In this document: positions 7,429 to 17,357 of the stretch, piece after piece
How the letters are laid out: the number at the start of each line of letters is the position of its first letter
How positions within the stretch are numbered: the first letter of the stretch is position 1
Assembly (NCBI RefSeq): GCF_004151245.1
Contig: NZ_JUIW01000002.1
Location: 124,001-188,000, forward strand
DNA length: 64,000 nucleotides
Direction of reading: 5' to 3'
Source: Flavobacterium beibuense
Lineage (GTDB): Bacteria > Bacteroidota > Bacteroidia > Flavobacteriales > Flavobacteriaceae
The notes under the pieces: model-generated
What the model saw: only the letters and a program-made list of their open reading frames with translations
Told to the model about the DNA's origin: nothing
Database searches by the model: none
Position numbers and translations under genes: made by a program

Positions 7429-9603
7429 TTATTTTAAATATGTTTCAAAATAGTCGGCTATTTTGTGGTTCAGGTGAATCCTGTCTTTTCCGCGAACATT
7501 ATGTTCGTGAGTAGGGTAAAGGAAGTAGTCAACCTGTTTGCCGGCAGTAATACAAGCGTTGATGAACTCCATACTGTGTTGCTGAACAACTACATTATCC
7601 TGAGCCCCGTGTATCATTAAAAGTCTTCCTTTTAATTGACCTGCTTTATTAACTATACAGGCTTTCTCATAACCTTCAGGATTTTCCTGAGGCATATCCA
7701 TATAGCGCTCACCATACATTACTTCATAATATTTCCAGTCGCAAACCGGACCTCCTGCAACACCAACTTTAAAAGTATCAGAGTGGTTAAGCATTAATGA
7801 AGTAGCCATAAAACCACCAAAACTCCAGCCATAAACTCCTATCTTATCCTGATTTACAAAAGATTTTGATTTGAGGAATTCTATACCCTTCATTTGGTCA
7901 GCCATTTCATTTTGGCCTAAGTTTCTATGTATAACATGCTCAAAGTCACGGCCACGGGCATCACTACCTCTGTTGTCAAGTGTAAATACCACATAACCTT
8001 GCTGAGCCATATAGTAATCAAATAATGATGCGCCTCCTAACCAATCGTTATTAACCAATTGTGCATGAGGACCTCCGTAAACATATACCATTACCGGATA
8101 TTGTTTGTTAGCATCAAAATTACCAGGATAAATTAATCTGCCATTTAAAGGAGTTTTTCCATCGGCTGCAGTAATTGTTACGAGTTCCATTTTAGGCAAC
8201 TCTGTTATACCTGTATATGGGTTATTAGCTTTAAATAGAGAAGTTACTTTTTTGTTAGCTGTATTTATAATGCTTACATCATTAGGAGTAGTGGTATTAC
8301 TAAAGCTGTCTAAAGCTAAAGCACCGTCGCTACTAACCATTACAGAGTGTGTTCCCGAACCTGTAGTGATTTGTGTTGTTTTACTAGACTTAAGGTTTAC
8401 CTGGTATAAATGTCTGTCTAATCCATTATTTGCAGTACCAACATAACATACCGATTTACCTTTAACATCAAAATCTAATAACTCTGTAACAACAACATCG
8501 TTATAACCTAAGTTTTTAAGTAGCTTACCGTCAGTGTTATAAAGGTATAATTGCTCATATCCGTCTTTTTCTGTTCTGTATAAAAACTCGGTATTGCTGT
8601 TAGGAACAAAAGTAAGTTGGTGTAAAGGCTCAACATAGGTTGAAGACTGCTCTTCAAAAAGAGTTTTTACAAAATTACCGGTTGTAGCTTCATATTTATT
8701 AAGTTTAAGATGATTTTGCTCGCGGTTAAGTACACCTACATAAATATATTTGTTATCAGGACTCCATGTAACACAGGTTAAGAACTGCTCTTTTGGCCCT
8801 TCTGTTTTTAAAGTAGTTTTACTGTTGTTTGCTACATTGTAAACAACAAGTGTAACCTCTTCACTTTTCATACCCGCCATAGGGTATCTAATATCTTTTT
8901 CTGTAGCAATACGCTGACCGAAATCCACTAAAGGGTAATCAGCAACCACGGTTTCGTCTTTACGGTAATATAAAAGCATTTTGCTGTCCGGAGACCACCA
9001 CATACCTTTGTTGATACCAAATTCCTGACGGTGTACATAATCACTCCCGTTTACAATACCTTTATCAGTATCGTTAGTAACATTGGTATTTTGTCCATTT
9101 TCTGTAGTTATTACGATATTGTTTTCTTTAAGCCATGCTGCTGAAGTACCGTTTGGAGCCATTATCTGTTGGCTGGCATCTGCCGCAATTGCTATTGCAT
9201 GCTTTACTTCTTTTTTCTCTACATCAAAAAGAACAAGATAGTTTCCGTTAGATCCTGCTGCTTCAAAAGCAATAGTGTTTTTGTCTTCCCATTTATATTG
9301 GTAAGGGAATATCTGGAAATTGAAAAATTCTGAAGGGTATTTATTTTTAAGTGCCGAAGTAAGTTCTTGCTTTGTAAGAAATGTTTTTTCTTCCCATTTA
9401 GCGTCTTCACTTCTTGACATTAATTTAGAATAGGTATTGTCAAGATAGGTGATGGTTTTTGCATCTTTTCTCCATTGTGGGGCTGTAAGGCTTTTAGGGG
9501 CATAGGCTTGATATTGCCCATAAGTAGCCTGTTCTATGGTTAGGTTTTGTTGTGCAGTAGCAACCATTCCCGATAAAAGGAACAGCAATAAAAGTTTTTT
9601 CAT
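7429..9603 (-). CDS. S9 family dipeptidyl peptidase IV-like serine peptidase
   Basis: A 724-residue exported peptidase. A signal peptide (MKKLLLLFLLSGMVATAQ) is followed by a DPP4-type beta-propeller (about residues 40-460) and an alpha/beta-hydrolase domain. The catalytic Ser594 sits in GWSFGGFM; the Asp (HGAQDNVV) and His (THEHNVRG) of the triad follow near the C-terminus. The propeller carries the DPP4 pattern WWSPDSKMLLYYRKDE. Such enzymes release N-terminal dipeptides, often after Pro or Ala, in the periplasm. It is transcribed alone, with its own terminator. Confidence 0.92.
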   Translation of the reverse strand: MKKLLLLFLLSGMVATAQQNLTIEQATYGQYQAYAPKSLTAPQWRKDAKTITYLDNTYSKLMSRSEDAKWEEKTFLTKQELTSALKNKYPSEFFNFQIFPYQYKWEDKNTIAFEAAGSNGNYLVLFDVEKKEVKHAIAIAADASQQIMAPNGTSAAWLKENNIVITTENGQNTNVTNDTDKGIVNGSDYVHRQEFGINKGMWWSPDSKMLLYYRKDETVVADYPLVDFGQRIATEKDIRYPMAGMKSEEVTLVVYNVANNSKTTLKTEGPKEQFLTCVTWSPDNKYIYVGVLNREQNHLKLNKYEATTGNFVKTLFEEQSSTYVEPLHQLTFVPNSNTEFLYRTEKDGYEQLYLYNTDGKLLKNLGYNDVVVTELLDFDVKGKSVCYVGTANNGLDRHLYQVNLKSSKTTQITTGSGTHSVMVSSDGALALDSFSNTTTPNDVSIINTANKKVTSLFKANNPYTGITELPKMELVTITAADGKTPLNGRLIYPGNFDANKQYPVMVYVYGGPHAQLVNNDWLGGASLFDYYMAQQGYVVFTLDNRGSDARGRDFEHVIHRNLGQNEMADQMKGIEFLKSKSFVNQDKIGVYGWSFGGFMATSLMLNHSDTFKVGVAGGPVCDWKYYEVMYGERYMDMPQENPEGYEKACIVNKAGQLKGRLLMIHGAQDNVVVQQHSMEFINACITAGKQVDYFLYPTHEHNVRGKDRIHLNHKIADYFETYLK

Positions 9604-9727
9604 GTTTTTATAATTTATGGCGAATTTAGTTAAACTCTAACTTTTGCTGAAATATAATAATAGTAATTAGTAGTATTTATTGCTGAATAGTTACAAAAGA
9701 GGTAGAATTAATAACGTTTTTTGAATA

Positions 9728-9759
9728 AAATAAAAAACCGTTTCCTAAGAAACGGTTTT
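9728..9759 (-). terminator. Terminator of the trans-sulfuration enzyme gene
   Basis: A perfect 11-bp stem AAAACCGTTTC (9734-9744) / GAAACGGTTTT (9749-9759) has a 4-nt loop. The minus-strand product ends in a T-rich tract. Confidence 0.88.
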
Positions 9760-9784
9760 CAGTTGTTTATGTTTGTTTGAATAA

Positions 9785-10984
9785 TTATAATACTCCAAGC
9801 TCCTGCATACAGCTCTTCATCATATTATAAGTTCTTTCAATATCGTTATCAAGTCCTATTGAAAAACGGATAAGACCATCAGTTAATCCCATTTCTTTTT
9901 GCTCATCCATTGGTATTTCGCTTGAAGTGGAAGTTCCCGGAGCACTAAATAATGTTTTGTAGAAACCTAAACTCACAGCCAGGTAACCAAGATTTTTATG
10001 CTGCATAAGCTCCATAAGCTCGTTAGCTTTGTCAAGAGTACCAACATCAACTGTCATCATACCTCCAAAACCATATTCAGGGTTAATCATACCCTTGTAA
10101 AGTTTGTGGCTTGGATGACTTTCAAGACCAGGGTAAACAACTTTTAACCCGTCTTTTTCAAAACGTTCAGCCAGATACATAGCATTATGGCTGTGTTGTT
10201 TCATTCTTATATGTAGAGTCCTTAGATTTTTAAGTACACTTGCCGCTCTAAGGCTGTCCATTGTAGGGCCTAAAAGCATACTTGCACCGTCGTTTACATT
10301 ACGCAGGGCATCAATAAATTCCTGAGTACCACATGTAACACCACCTACAGTATCACTACTTCCGTTAATAAATTTGGTAAGACTGTGTATAACTACATCA
10401 GCACCCAGTTTAACAGGTGATACAGAAAGAGGAGAGAAAGTATTGTCTACAACAAGCTTAAGGTTGTGTTTTTTTGCAATTTTAGCAAGACTTTCAATAT
10501 CAGCTACCTCAAGAAGAGGGTTACTAACGGTCTCACAGTATAAAACTTTAGTGTTAGACGTAATAGCTGCCTCAACTACATCAAGTTTGGTAATATCTAC
10601 AAAAGACGTATTGATGTTTAGCTTTGGTAAAAAGTTTTTCATGAAAGCATATGTTCCTCCATATATAGTACGGCTGGAAACGATATGATCTCCGGCTCCG
10701 CAAAGCTGTAGCAATACAGGTGTAATTGCACCCATTCCTGAAGCCGCAACGTTAGCAGTTTCAGTACCTTCCATAGCAGCAAGTGCCTGACCTAAGTATA
10801 GGTTACTTGGAGAAGAGTGGCGTGAATATAAATAACAGCCTTCTGCATTACCTTCAAATGTATCGAACATTGTTTTTGCAGATAGGAATGTATAAGTTGA
10901 TGAGTCAGATATAGAAGGGTTTACTCCTCCAAACTCTCCAAAATATTGCAGATCCTGAATATTGTCAGCCGGGTTGAATTTCAT
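9785..10984 (-). CDS. PLP-dependent trans-sulfuration enzyme (cystathionine gamma-synthase/lyase family)
   Basis: A 399-residue Cys/Met-metabolism PLP enzyme. The Schiff-base lysine is Lys204 in SLTKFINGSSD, the cofactor Asp180 is in VVDNTFSP, and the phosphate-binding SGMGA segment is at 82-86. Flavobacterial homologues are often labelled methionine gamma-lyase. Here, however, the loop that carries the lyase's special Cys (YGC in the Pseudomonas enzyme) reads IYGGTYAF, with Gly110, as in cystathionine synthases/lyases and acylhomoserine sulfhydrylases. Exact chemistry therefore stays open: gamma-lyase of methionine or cystathionine, or gamma-synthase. A divergent Lrp/AsnC regulator gene lies 170 bp away and probably controls it. 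Confidence 0.85.
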   Translation of the reverse strand: MKFNPADNIQDLQYFGEFGGVNPSISDSSTYTFLSAKTMFDTFEGNAEGCYLYSRHSSPSNLYLGQALAAMEGTETANVAASGMGAITPVLLQLCGAGDHIVSSRTIYGGTYAFMKNFLPKLNINTSFVDITKLDVVEAAITSNTKVLYCETVSNPLLEVADIESLAKIAKKHNLKLVVDNTFSPLSVSPVKLGADVVIHSLTKFINGSSDTVGGVTCGTQEFIDALRNVNDGASMLLGPTMDSLRAASVLKNLRTLHIRMKQHSHNAMYLAERFEKDGLKVVYPGLESHPSHKLYKGMINPEYGFGGMMTVDVGTLDKANELMELMQHKNLGYLAVSLGFYKTLFSAPGTSTSSEIPMDEQKEMGLTDGLIRFSIGLDNDIERTYNMMKSCMQELGVL

Positions 10985-11082
10985 GATGATTTGTTTTAAA
11001 ATTTTAGTAAATTACTGTTTCAAAGAGACAAAAATGTAAACTAAAAATCAATGATTATGTGTTTAATTAGATAATTAATCTA

Positions 11083-11090
11083 TAAATTTG
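11083..11090 (+). promoter_or_regulatory. Putative -7 box TAAATTTG for the Lrp-type gene
   Basis: An exact TAnnTTTG match lies 64 bp before the Lrp/AsnC start. A short palindrome TAGAT-N5-ATCTA (11068-11082) abuts it on the upstream side and could be an autoregulatory site. No convincing -33 element was seen. Confidence 0.45.
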
Positions 11091-11154
11091 GATATTGTTA
11101 GTTTATTTTTTTACCTCTTATAACTAAATAATAGTTTAACCGAAAATTTTTCAC

Positions 11155-11613
11155 ATGAACTTTGATACAACAGATAAGAAAATATTAATGCTACTTCAGC
11201 AGGATAGTACGCGAACTACCAAAGAGTTATCGCTTAAACTCAACCTCTCGGTTACTGCGGTTTATGAACGGATAAAAAAACTGGAAAGGGAAGGGGTTAT
11301 CAGTAAATATGTTGCCTTGCTTAACCAAAAAAAGGTTAATAGGGGATTTGTGGTTTTTTGCCATTTAAAGTTAACCCAACATGCTAAAGACTACCTTACA
11401 CGTTTTGAACAGGAAGTAGTTAGGCTTGATGAAGTGGTGGAATGCTATCATGTAAGTGGGGATTATGACTATATATTAAAAATATATGTAGCAGATATGG
11501 AGGAGTACAGGGAGTTTATGGTGACAAAACTTACTACTTTGCAACATATAGGTAGTACACATAGTACCTTTATGATTAGCGAAGTGAAGAACACAAATGT
11601 GATAACTTTGTAA
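11155..11613 (+). CDS. Lrp/AsnC family transcriptional regulator
   Basis: A 152-residue regulator with an N-terminal winged HTH (residues 1-60; TTKELSLKLNLSVTAVYERIKKLE) and a C-terminal RAM/AsnC ligand domain (GFVVFCHLKLT... and the GDYDYILKIYV segment). Lrp proteins sense amino acids and form octamers that wrap DNA. The gene is divergent from the trans-sulfuration enzyme gene, sharing a 170-bp intergenic region, which suggests local control of sulfur amino acid metabolism. Confidence 0.92.
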   Translation: MNFDTTDKKILMLLQQDSTRTTKELSLKLNLSVTAVYERIKKLEREGVISKYVALLNQKKVNRGFVVFCHLKLTQHAKDYLTRFEQEVVRLDEVVECYHVSGDYDYILKIYVADMEEYREFMVTKLTTLQHIGSTHSTFMISEVKNTNVITL

Positions 11614-11641
11614 TATATTTACATAAACCAACCGCATTATT

Positions 11642-13264
11642 ATGAGAAAATACCTTTTTATACTTTTTGGAAGTATACTTGTTTCTTCGTGTACTCAAAA
11701 TGAATTAGAAGTTAGGGTGGAACAGGGCGTTTTAGAAGGAGTTTTATTACCTGAAGGAATACACAGTTTTAAAGGAATACCATTTGCCCAGCCTCCTGTA
11801 GGCGAATTGAGATGGAAAGCACCACAGCCTCCTCTTGAATGGCCCGGAATACGTAAGGCAGATAAGTTTGCTGATAATGCCATGCAAAAACCGGTTTTTG
11901 GAGATATGAGTTTTAGGTCTTCAGGGATGAGTGAAGATTGTCTTTATCTGAACGTTTGGGTACCTGCTGATGCTAAGGGTAAAAAACTACCGGTATTGGT
12001 TTATTTTTACGGAGGCGGGTTTATTGCCGGAGACGGGTCGGAAGGGCGTTATGATGGCAAAAGCCTTGCTGAAAAAGGAATAGTAACGGTTACTGTAAAT
12101 TACAGATTAGGAATTTTCGGGTTCTTTTCTCATCCTGAATTAACCAAAGAATCCCCTGATAAAGCATCCGGTAATTACGGGTTACTGGATCAGCAGGCTG
12201 CATTGGTATGGGTAAAAAAGAACATAGCTGCTTTTGGCGGTAATCCTGATAAAATTACTATTGCGGGAGAATCGGCGGGGTCTATATCCGTATCGGCACA
12301 AATGGCCTCCCCTTTATCCAGAGATCTTATAGCAGGGGCAATAGGGCAGAGTGGTGCTATGATAAAACCTACACTTGATGCCATACCTCTAAGCGATGCA
12401 GAGCAACACGGTGTTGAATTTGCACAGCGTGTTAAAGCAAAATCGCTGGCAGATTTAAGGGCAATTCCTGCTGAAAAATTATTAGATGATGCTTCAAAGC
12501 CCGGAGCTTTCAATACACGTGCAACTGTAGATGGTTATTTTTTACCTAAACTTCCATCAGAAATATATGCTGCGGGCGAACAGGCAAAAGTACCATTACT
12601 TGCAGGATGGACCTCTACTGAAATACCTTATATGGCTTTCATGCAGGGACAGTATCCAAATCCTGAAAATTACAAAACTAAAGTTGAACAGATGTTTGGG
12701 GATAAAGCAGAGGAAGTATTAAAGTTATACCCGGGTAATACTCAGGAAGAGGTAATTAGCTCTGCTACTGCATTAGCAAGCGATAATTTTATTGTCTTTA
12801 GCACATGGAAGTGGGCAGAGTTGCATAAAAACACAACAAGACAGCCAACTTATGTGTATAAATTTGCCAAACCAAGACCAGTCTTAAGGTCTGAATTAGG
12901 AGACGTTACAGAAGGACTGGCAGGTGGTATTAAGGAGAAAAGTGAAGAACAGAAAAAAGACACAATGCCAGCAGCCTTGTCTGGGGCATCTCATGCTTCG
13001 GATATTGAGTATTTATTAGGGAATCTGGATAAGAACGAATCTTATAAATGGAGTAAGGAAGATTATAAGGTTTCTGAACTTGCAGAACAATATATAGCCA
13101 ATTTTATTAAAACTGGTAATCCTAACGCAGAAGGTTTACCACAATGGCCTGTAAGTAAGGCAGGGGAAAACATGAATATCATTAATTTAGATACGGTTAC
13201 TAAAGCAGCACCACTATCAGATAGTGACAGGTACATTTTCCTGAATAGTCATTACGAATTTTAA
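11642..13264 (+). CDS. Type-B carboxylesterase, lipoprotein
   Basis: A 540-residue alpha/beta hydrolase of the carboxylesterase/lipase family. The signal peptide ends in the lipobox LVSSC (Cys17). The N-terminal block SFKGIPFAQPPVGELRW, the oxyanion-hole GGGF at 124-127, and nucleophile Ser211 in AGESAGS are diagnostic; the His of the triad lies near residue 457 in SGASHASD. It should hydrolyse carboxylic esters in the periplasm or at the membrane; the natural substrate is unknown. It follows the Lrp-type gene by 28 bp but has its own strong terminator. Confidence 0.9.
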   Translation: MRKYLFILFGSILVSSCTQNELEVRVEQGVLEGVLLPEGIHSFKGIPFAQPPVGELRWKAPQPPLEWPGIRKADKFADNAMQKPVFGDMSFRSSGMSEDCLYLNVWVPADAKGKKLPVLVYFYGGGFIAGDGSEGRYDGKSLAEKGIVTVTVNYRLGIFGFFSHPELTKESPDKASGNYGLLDQQAALVWVKKNIAAFGGNPDKITIAGESAGSISVSAQMASPLSRDLIAGAIGQSGAMIKPTLDAIPLSDAEQHGVEFAQRVKAKSLADLRAIPAEKLLDDASKPGAFNTRATVDGYFLPKLPSEIYAAGEQAKVPLLAGWTSTEIPYMAFMQGQYPNPENYKTKVEQMFGDKAEEVLKLYPGNTQEEVISSATALASDNFIVFSTWKWAELHKNTTRQPTYVYKFAKPRPVLRSELGDVTEGLAGGIKEKSEEQKKDTMPAALSGASHASDIEYLLGNLDKNESYKWSKEDYKVSELAEQYIANFIKTGNPNAEGLPQWPVSKAGENMNIINLDTVTKAAPLSDSDRYIFLNSHYEF

Positions 13265-13286
13265 GAAACGGCTAGGCAATTTATTA

Positions 13287-13317
13287 AAAGAGGAATACAA
13301 ATTCCTCTTTTTTATTT
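13287..13317 (+). terminator. Intrinsic terminator after the carboxylesterase
   Basis: A perfect 10-bp stem AAAGAGGAAT (13287-13296) / ATTCCTCTTT (13301-13310) with an ACAA loop and a T-rich tail. Confidence 0.9.
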
Positions 13318-13348
13318 GGTATCATGTAAATGATATTGACTAAATTTG
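13315..13348 (+). promoter_or_regulatory. Promoter of lpdA (TTTG-N22-TAAATTTG)
   Basis: A -33 TTTG (13315-13318) and a perfect -7 TAAATTTG (13341-13348) are 22 bp apart, within the range described for Flavobacterium promoters. The ATG lies 34 bp after the -7 box. The -33 element overlaps the tail of the upstream terminator. Confidence 0.6.
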
Positions 13349-13382
13349 CCCTACAAAATTAAAACACACTAAAAGTTATATT

Positions 13383-14789
13383 ATGAGTTCATTTGACGTA
13401 GTCGTTATAGGCTCTGGACCCGGCGGATATGTAGCTGCAATCCGTTGTGCTCAATTAGGTTTTAATACCGCAATCATAGAAAAATACCCTACACTTGGTG
13501 GTACTTGCCTTAACGTAGGTTGTATTCCATCTAAAGCTCTTCTTGATTCTTCTCACCACTATCATGATGCTATATCTCACTTTAAGGAGCATGGTATTGA
13601 TATTCCGGGAGAGATAAAAGTTAACTTCGAGCAAATGATTGCCCGTAAACAGGGAGTTGTTGATCAGAACGTTAGCGGAATTAAATACCTTATGGACAAA
13701 AATAAGATAACTGTTTTTGCAGGTGTTGGTTCATTTGAAGACTCTACTCATATTAAAGTGACTAAAAATGACGGTTCTGAAGAAGTTATCGAAGCTAAAA
13801 ACACTATTATAGCTACAGGTTCTAAACCATCTTCTTTACCTTTTATCAAAATAGACAAAGAAAGAATAATTACTTCTACAGAAGCTCTTAAACTTAAAGA
13901 AGTGCCTAAGCATCTTATCGTTATTGGTGGTGGTGTTATTGGTCTTGAGTTAGGTCAGGTTTACCTTCGTTTAGGTGCTCAGGTATCTGTTGTTGAGTAT
14001 CTTGACAGGATTATCCCTGGTATGGATGGTGGTTTATCAAAAGAACTTACCAAAGTACTTAAAAAGCAGGGTATGAAATTCTATACTTCTCACAAAGTTA
14101 AATCAGTAGAGAGAAGTGGAGAAGGAGTAAAGGTTCAGGCGGAAAACGCTAAAGGAGAAACAATCACTCTTGATGGTGACTACTCTTTAGTTTCTGTAGG
14201 TCGTCGTCCATTTACAGACGGGCTAAATGCTGATAAAGCTGGAATTAAGGTTTCTGACAGAGGACAGATAGAGGTTAACGATCATTTACAAACGAATGTG
14301 CCTAATATTTATGCTATTGGCGACGTAGTACGTGGTGCTATGCTAGCTCACAAAGCAGAGGAAGAAGGTGTATTTGTAGCTGAGACTCTTGCCGGACAAA
14401 AACCACACATTGATTATAACCTGATACCGGGTGTAGTTTACACATGGCCTGAGGTTGCAGCTGTTGGTAAAACAGAAGAGCAGTTAAAAGAGGCTGGTGT
14501 TGAGTACAAGTCTGGTAGCTTCCCTTTCAAAGCATTAGGCCGTTCTCGTGCAAGTATGGATACTGATGGATTTGTAAAGATCCTTGCTGATGCAAAAACT
14601 GATGAAGTTCTTGGTGTTCACATGATTGGTGCCCGTGTTGCTGATTTAATTGCTGAGGCTGTTACAGCTATGGAGTTTAAAGCGTCTGCAGAAGATATTT
14701 CAAGAATGTCTCATGCTCACCCTACGTATGCTGAAGCTGTAAAAGAGGCTGCGCTAGCTGCAACTGACAACAGAGCGTTGCATGTATAA
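13383..14789 (+). CDS. lpdA: Dihydrolipoyl dehydrogenase
   Basis: A 468-residue flavoprotein, the E3 component of 2-oxoacid dehydrogenase complexes and the glycine cleavage system, which reoxidises dihydrolipoamide with NAD. Visible are the FAD Rossmann motif GSGPGGYVAA (11-19), the redox disulfide Cys42/Cys47 in GGTCLNVGCIPSK, the NAD-binding GGGVIGLELG, the second FAD motif YAIGDV, and the catalytic His-Glu pair in HAHPTYAEAV near the C-terminus. The length is standard. No E1/E2 genes are adjacent, so it probably serves several complexes. It has its own promoter and terminator. Confidence 0.96.
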   Translation: MSSFDVVVIGSGPGGYVAAIRCAQLGFNTAIIEKYPTLGGTCLNVGCIPSKALLDSSHHYHDAISHFKEHGIDIPGEIKVNFEQMIARKQGVVDQNVSGIKYLMDKNKITVFAGVGSFEDSTHIKVTKNDGSEEVIEAKNTIIATGSKPSSLPFIKIDKERIITSTEALKLKEVPKHLIVIGGGVIGLELGQVYLRLGAQVSVVEYLDRIIPGMDGGLSKELTKVLKKQGMKFYTSHKVKSVERSGEGVKVQAENAKGETITLDGDYSLVSVGRRPFTDGLNADKAGIKVSDRGQIEVNDHLQTNVPNIYAIGDVVRGAMLAHKAEEEGVFVAETLAGQKPHIDYNLIPGVVYTWPEVAAVGKTEEQLKEAGVEYKSGSFPFKALGRSRASMDTDGFVKILADAKTDEVLGVHMIGARVADLIAEAVTAMEFKASAEDISRMSHAHPTYAEAVKEAALAATDNRALHV

Positions 14790-14813
14790 TAAAATGTTTA
14801 TATCATATATATT

Positions 14814-14842
14814 AAACCCCGCAACTAGCGGGGTTTATTTTT
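14814..14842 (+). terminator. Terminator of lpdA
   Basis: A perfect 9-bp stem AAACCCCGC (14814-14822) / GCGGGGTTT (14828-14836) with a 5-nt loop and a following T-rich tail. Confidence 0.9.
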
Positions 14843-14884
14843 GTACTTAATTTTCCTTACGGTAGAATTTCATTAGTTATATAA

Positions 14885-14917
14885 ACTAAAAATCCCCGCT
14901 TATAAAGCAGGGATTTT
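14885..14917 (-). terminator. Terminator of the DUF4293 gene
   Basis: Stem AAAATCCCCGC (14889-14899) / GCAGGGATTTT (14907-14917) with one mismatch and a 7-nt loop. The minus-strand side has the T-run. Confidence 0.7.
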
Positions 14918-14945
14918 AACGCACTAATAAACTAAGTTAAAAGGT

Positions 14946-15368
14946 TTACCTTAATCGGTCCACTGATTTTACGAGATCTTCGTCCTTTTTGATTGCCTTA
15001 TTGGCAAGGCTTAAAAAAACGATAGAAATAATCGGAAGAATCATCCCAATACCCTTCTCAGAAACAATAAGATCCTTATTTGTTTCTCCGGATAAGTTTA
15101 GCAGCCGAATTATAAATAATCCTAATAAAATTAAATTTAATATTATATTAAGCCTGCCCATTACAAACTGGCTTTTTCTTTTCTTAAACGATACGATACT
15201 TATAATTGAAAGTGTCGTACTAAGGCCAAACAGCGCAATAAATGCCAGGTTTTTCATAAAAAAATATTCTTCCCCGGCAGCTGTAACCCATAAAGGAAAA
15301 ACAAAAGGTAAAACACCTGCAGCAACAAAGGCTATAAATAGATATACTGTTTGTATTCGCTGTAACAT
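14946..15368 (-). CDS. DUF4293 family membrane protein
   Basis: A 140-residue protein with four hydrophobic helices (about residues 7-28, 40-60, 70-88, 107-125) beginning MLQRIQTVYL, the typical start of DUF4293 proteins. The family is restricted to Bacteroidota and has no known function. It is divergent from rho, and this rho/DUF4293 neighbourhood recurs in Flavobacteriaceae to my knowledge. The 202-bp gap between them must hold both promoters. Confidence 0.85.
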   Translation of the reverse strand: MLQRIQTVYLFIAFVAAGVLPFVFPLWVTAAGEEYFFMKNLAFIALFGLSTTLSIISIVSFKKRKSQFVMGRLNIILNLILLGLFIIRLLNLSGETNKDLIVSEKGIGMILPIISIVFLSLANKAIKKDEDLVKSVDRLR

Positions 15369-15570
15369 TACTTCTTATTTTCGGTCACAAAAATATGGTT
15401 TCTTTTTTAAAAATAGCTATTGTATAGTAAAAATAAATTCGTATTATTGCAATACAAAACCGTAAGCGCTTCATTCTCCGAAGCGTTATATTTCAGAAAA
15501 AATACACCCTCACTTTATTTTTACTTAAATTTTGAATACACTCTCAATTAATTTAATTTAACATTGATAC

Positions 15571-17349
15571 ATGTTTGATATTTCCGAACTAAAAGAAATG
15601 AAGCTTCCCGAGCTTCAGGAAATTGCTAAAAAAGCTAAGATCAGTAAATACCGCGGCTTAAAAAAAGACGAGCTTGTTTACCAGATTTTAGACCACCAGG
15701 CTGCAAACCCGGCACAAATAAAGCCTTTATTTGATGAACCGGCACCGGCAACAGCAAAAGAAACAGCTGCGCCACAGGCGGAAAAGCCAAAAAGAGCAAG
15801 GATTGCTAATGATAAAGCCCCTGTAAATAAAAAGGCTCCTGTAAAACAGGAACTACCTAAAAAGGAAGAGCCTAAAGCTACTGCTGAAAAGGTTGTTGAA
15901 ACAAGACCGGTTATACAGGAAGATGCAAAAGAGAAAAATATAGTGGCAAAAAAAGCTGACTTTAAACCTCAGCGCCCTGTAAAAGAACCTGAAACTACAC
16001 AGCAGCCGGCTGCTGAAACAAAAACAGAAGCACCTGCTCAGCCAAAAGAAGATAACAGGAAAAAAAATATACCGGATAACAGGCAGAAAAACCAAAAACC
16101 TGCCGAAAGTAAGTCTACAAAAGCTCAGATATCGGAAGAAGAGCGTTTAGCGCAAATAGAACGTGCTAATGCAAACAATCCTAATCATCCGAGTTATAAG
16201 AAGAAGCAAAATTTCAGAGAACCCGATTATGAGTTCGACGGAATTATTGAGAGTGAAGGTGTTCTTGAAATGATGCCTGATGGCTATGGTTTCTTACGTT
16301 CGTCTGATTATAACTACCTGGCATCTCCGGATGATATTTATTTATCAAACTCTCAAATACGACTTTTTGGTCTAAAAACAGGAGATACCGTAAAAGGTGT
16401 GGTTCGCCCTCCTAAAGAAGGAGAAAAATACTTCCCGCTAGTTAGAGTATTAAAAATTAACGGACACGATCCTCAAGTTGTAAGGGACAGGGTTTCTTTT
16501 GAGCACCTTACACCGCTTTTCCCTGAAGAAAAGTTTAATCTTGCGAATAAGCAAAGTACTATATCTACAAGAATTATTGATTTGTTTTCACCTATAGGTA
16601 AAGGTCAGCGTGGTATGATCGTTGCCCAGCCTAAAACAGGTAAAACAATGCTTTTAAAGGATATTGCTAACTCTATAGCTGCAAATCATCCTGAAGTTTA
16701 CCTGATTGTATTACTTATTGATGAAAGGCCTGAAGAGGTAACCGATATGCAGCGTAGTGTAAGAGGAGAAGTTATCGCTTCAACTTTTGATGAACCTGCA
16801 GAACGCCACGTAAAGGTTGCAAACATAGTGCTGGAAAAAGCTAAGCGCCTTGTAGAGTGTGGTCACGATGTGGTTATACTTCTTGATTCAATTACCCGTT
16901 TGGCAAGAGCTTACAATACAGTTCAGCCTGCTTCAGGTAAAGTGCTAAGTGGTGGTGTTGATGCAAATGCGCTTCAAAAACCAAAACGTTTCTTCGGTGC
17001 TGCACGTAACATAGAAGGAGGAGGATCTTTAAGTATTATTGCTACCGCTCTTACTGATACAGGTTCTAAAATGGACGAAGTTATCTTTGAAGAATTTAAA
17101 GGTACAGGTAATATGGAACTTCAGCTTGACCGTAAGATTGCTAACAGACGTATATTCCCTGCTATTGATCTTACTTCTTCAAGTACACGTAGGGACGACC
17201 TTCTTCTTGACGAGAAAACAATACAGCGTATGTGGATCATGAGGAAATATCTTGCAGATATGAACCCGGTTGAAGCTATGGACTTTATAAACGACCGATT
17301 CAAGAAAACAAGGAACAATGAAGAGTTCCTTCTTTCAATGAACGATTAA
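15571..17349 (+). CDS. rho: Transcription termination factor Rho with long disordered insert
   Basis: A 592-residue hexameric RNA helicase that ends transcription. The order is a Rho_N domain (residues 1-45, with [19 protein letters not shown]), a low-complexity stretch of about 165 residues rich in Lys, Pro, Ala, Glu and Gln (about 48-215), a cold-shock-type RNA-binding domain (about 215-295, GYGFLRS), and the RecA-like ATPase. Walker A is QPKTGKT near residue 355; Walker B is [10 protein letters not shown]. Proteobacterial Rho is about 420 residues, and the extra length is the disordered insert, as in other Bacteroidota. A textbook terminator follows. Confidence 0.96.
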   Translation: MFDISELKEMKLPELQEIAKKAKISKYRGLKKDELVYQILDHQAANPAQIKPLFDEPAPATAKETAAPQAEKPKRARIANDKAPVNKKAPVKQELPKKEEPKATAEKVVETRPVIQEDAKEKNIVAKKADFKPQRPVKEPETTQQPAAETKTEAPAQPKEDNRKKNIPDNRQKNQKPAESKSTKAQISEEERLAQIERANANNPNHPSYKKKQNFREPDYEFDGIIESEGVLEMMPDGYGFLRSSDYNYLASPDDIYLSNSQIRLFGLKTGDTVKGVVRPPKEGEKYFPLVRVLKINGHDPQVVRDRVSFEHLTPLFPEEKFNLANKQSTISTRIIDLFSPIGKGQRGMIVAQPKTGKTMLLKDIANSIAANHPEVYLIVLLIDERPEEVTDMQRSVRGEVIASTFDEPAERHVKVANIVLEKAKRLVECGHDVVILLDSITRLARAYNTVQPASGKVLSGGVDANALQKPKRFFGAARNIEGGGSLSIIATALTDTGSKMDEVIFEEFKGTGNMELQLDRKIANRRIFPAIDLTSSSTRRDDLLLDEKTIQRMWIMRKYLADMNPVEAMDFINDRFKKTRNNEEFLLSMND

Positions 17350-17357
17350 TAAAATAA

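Noticed and set aside
15853..16095. Open minus-strand frame inside rho
   Set aside because: It is antisense to the Lys/Glu/Pro-rich insert, whose composition keeps the reverse frame open; Cys/Phe-rich nonsense translation.
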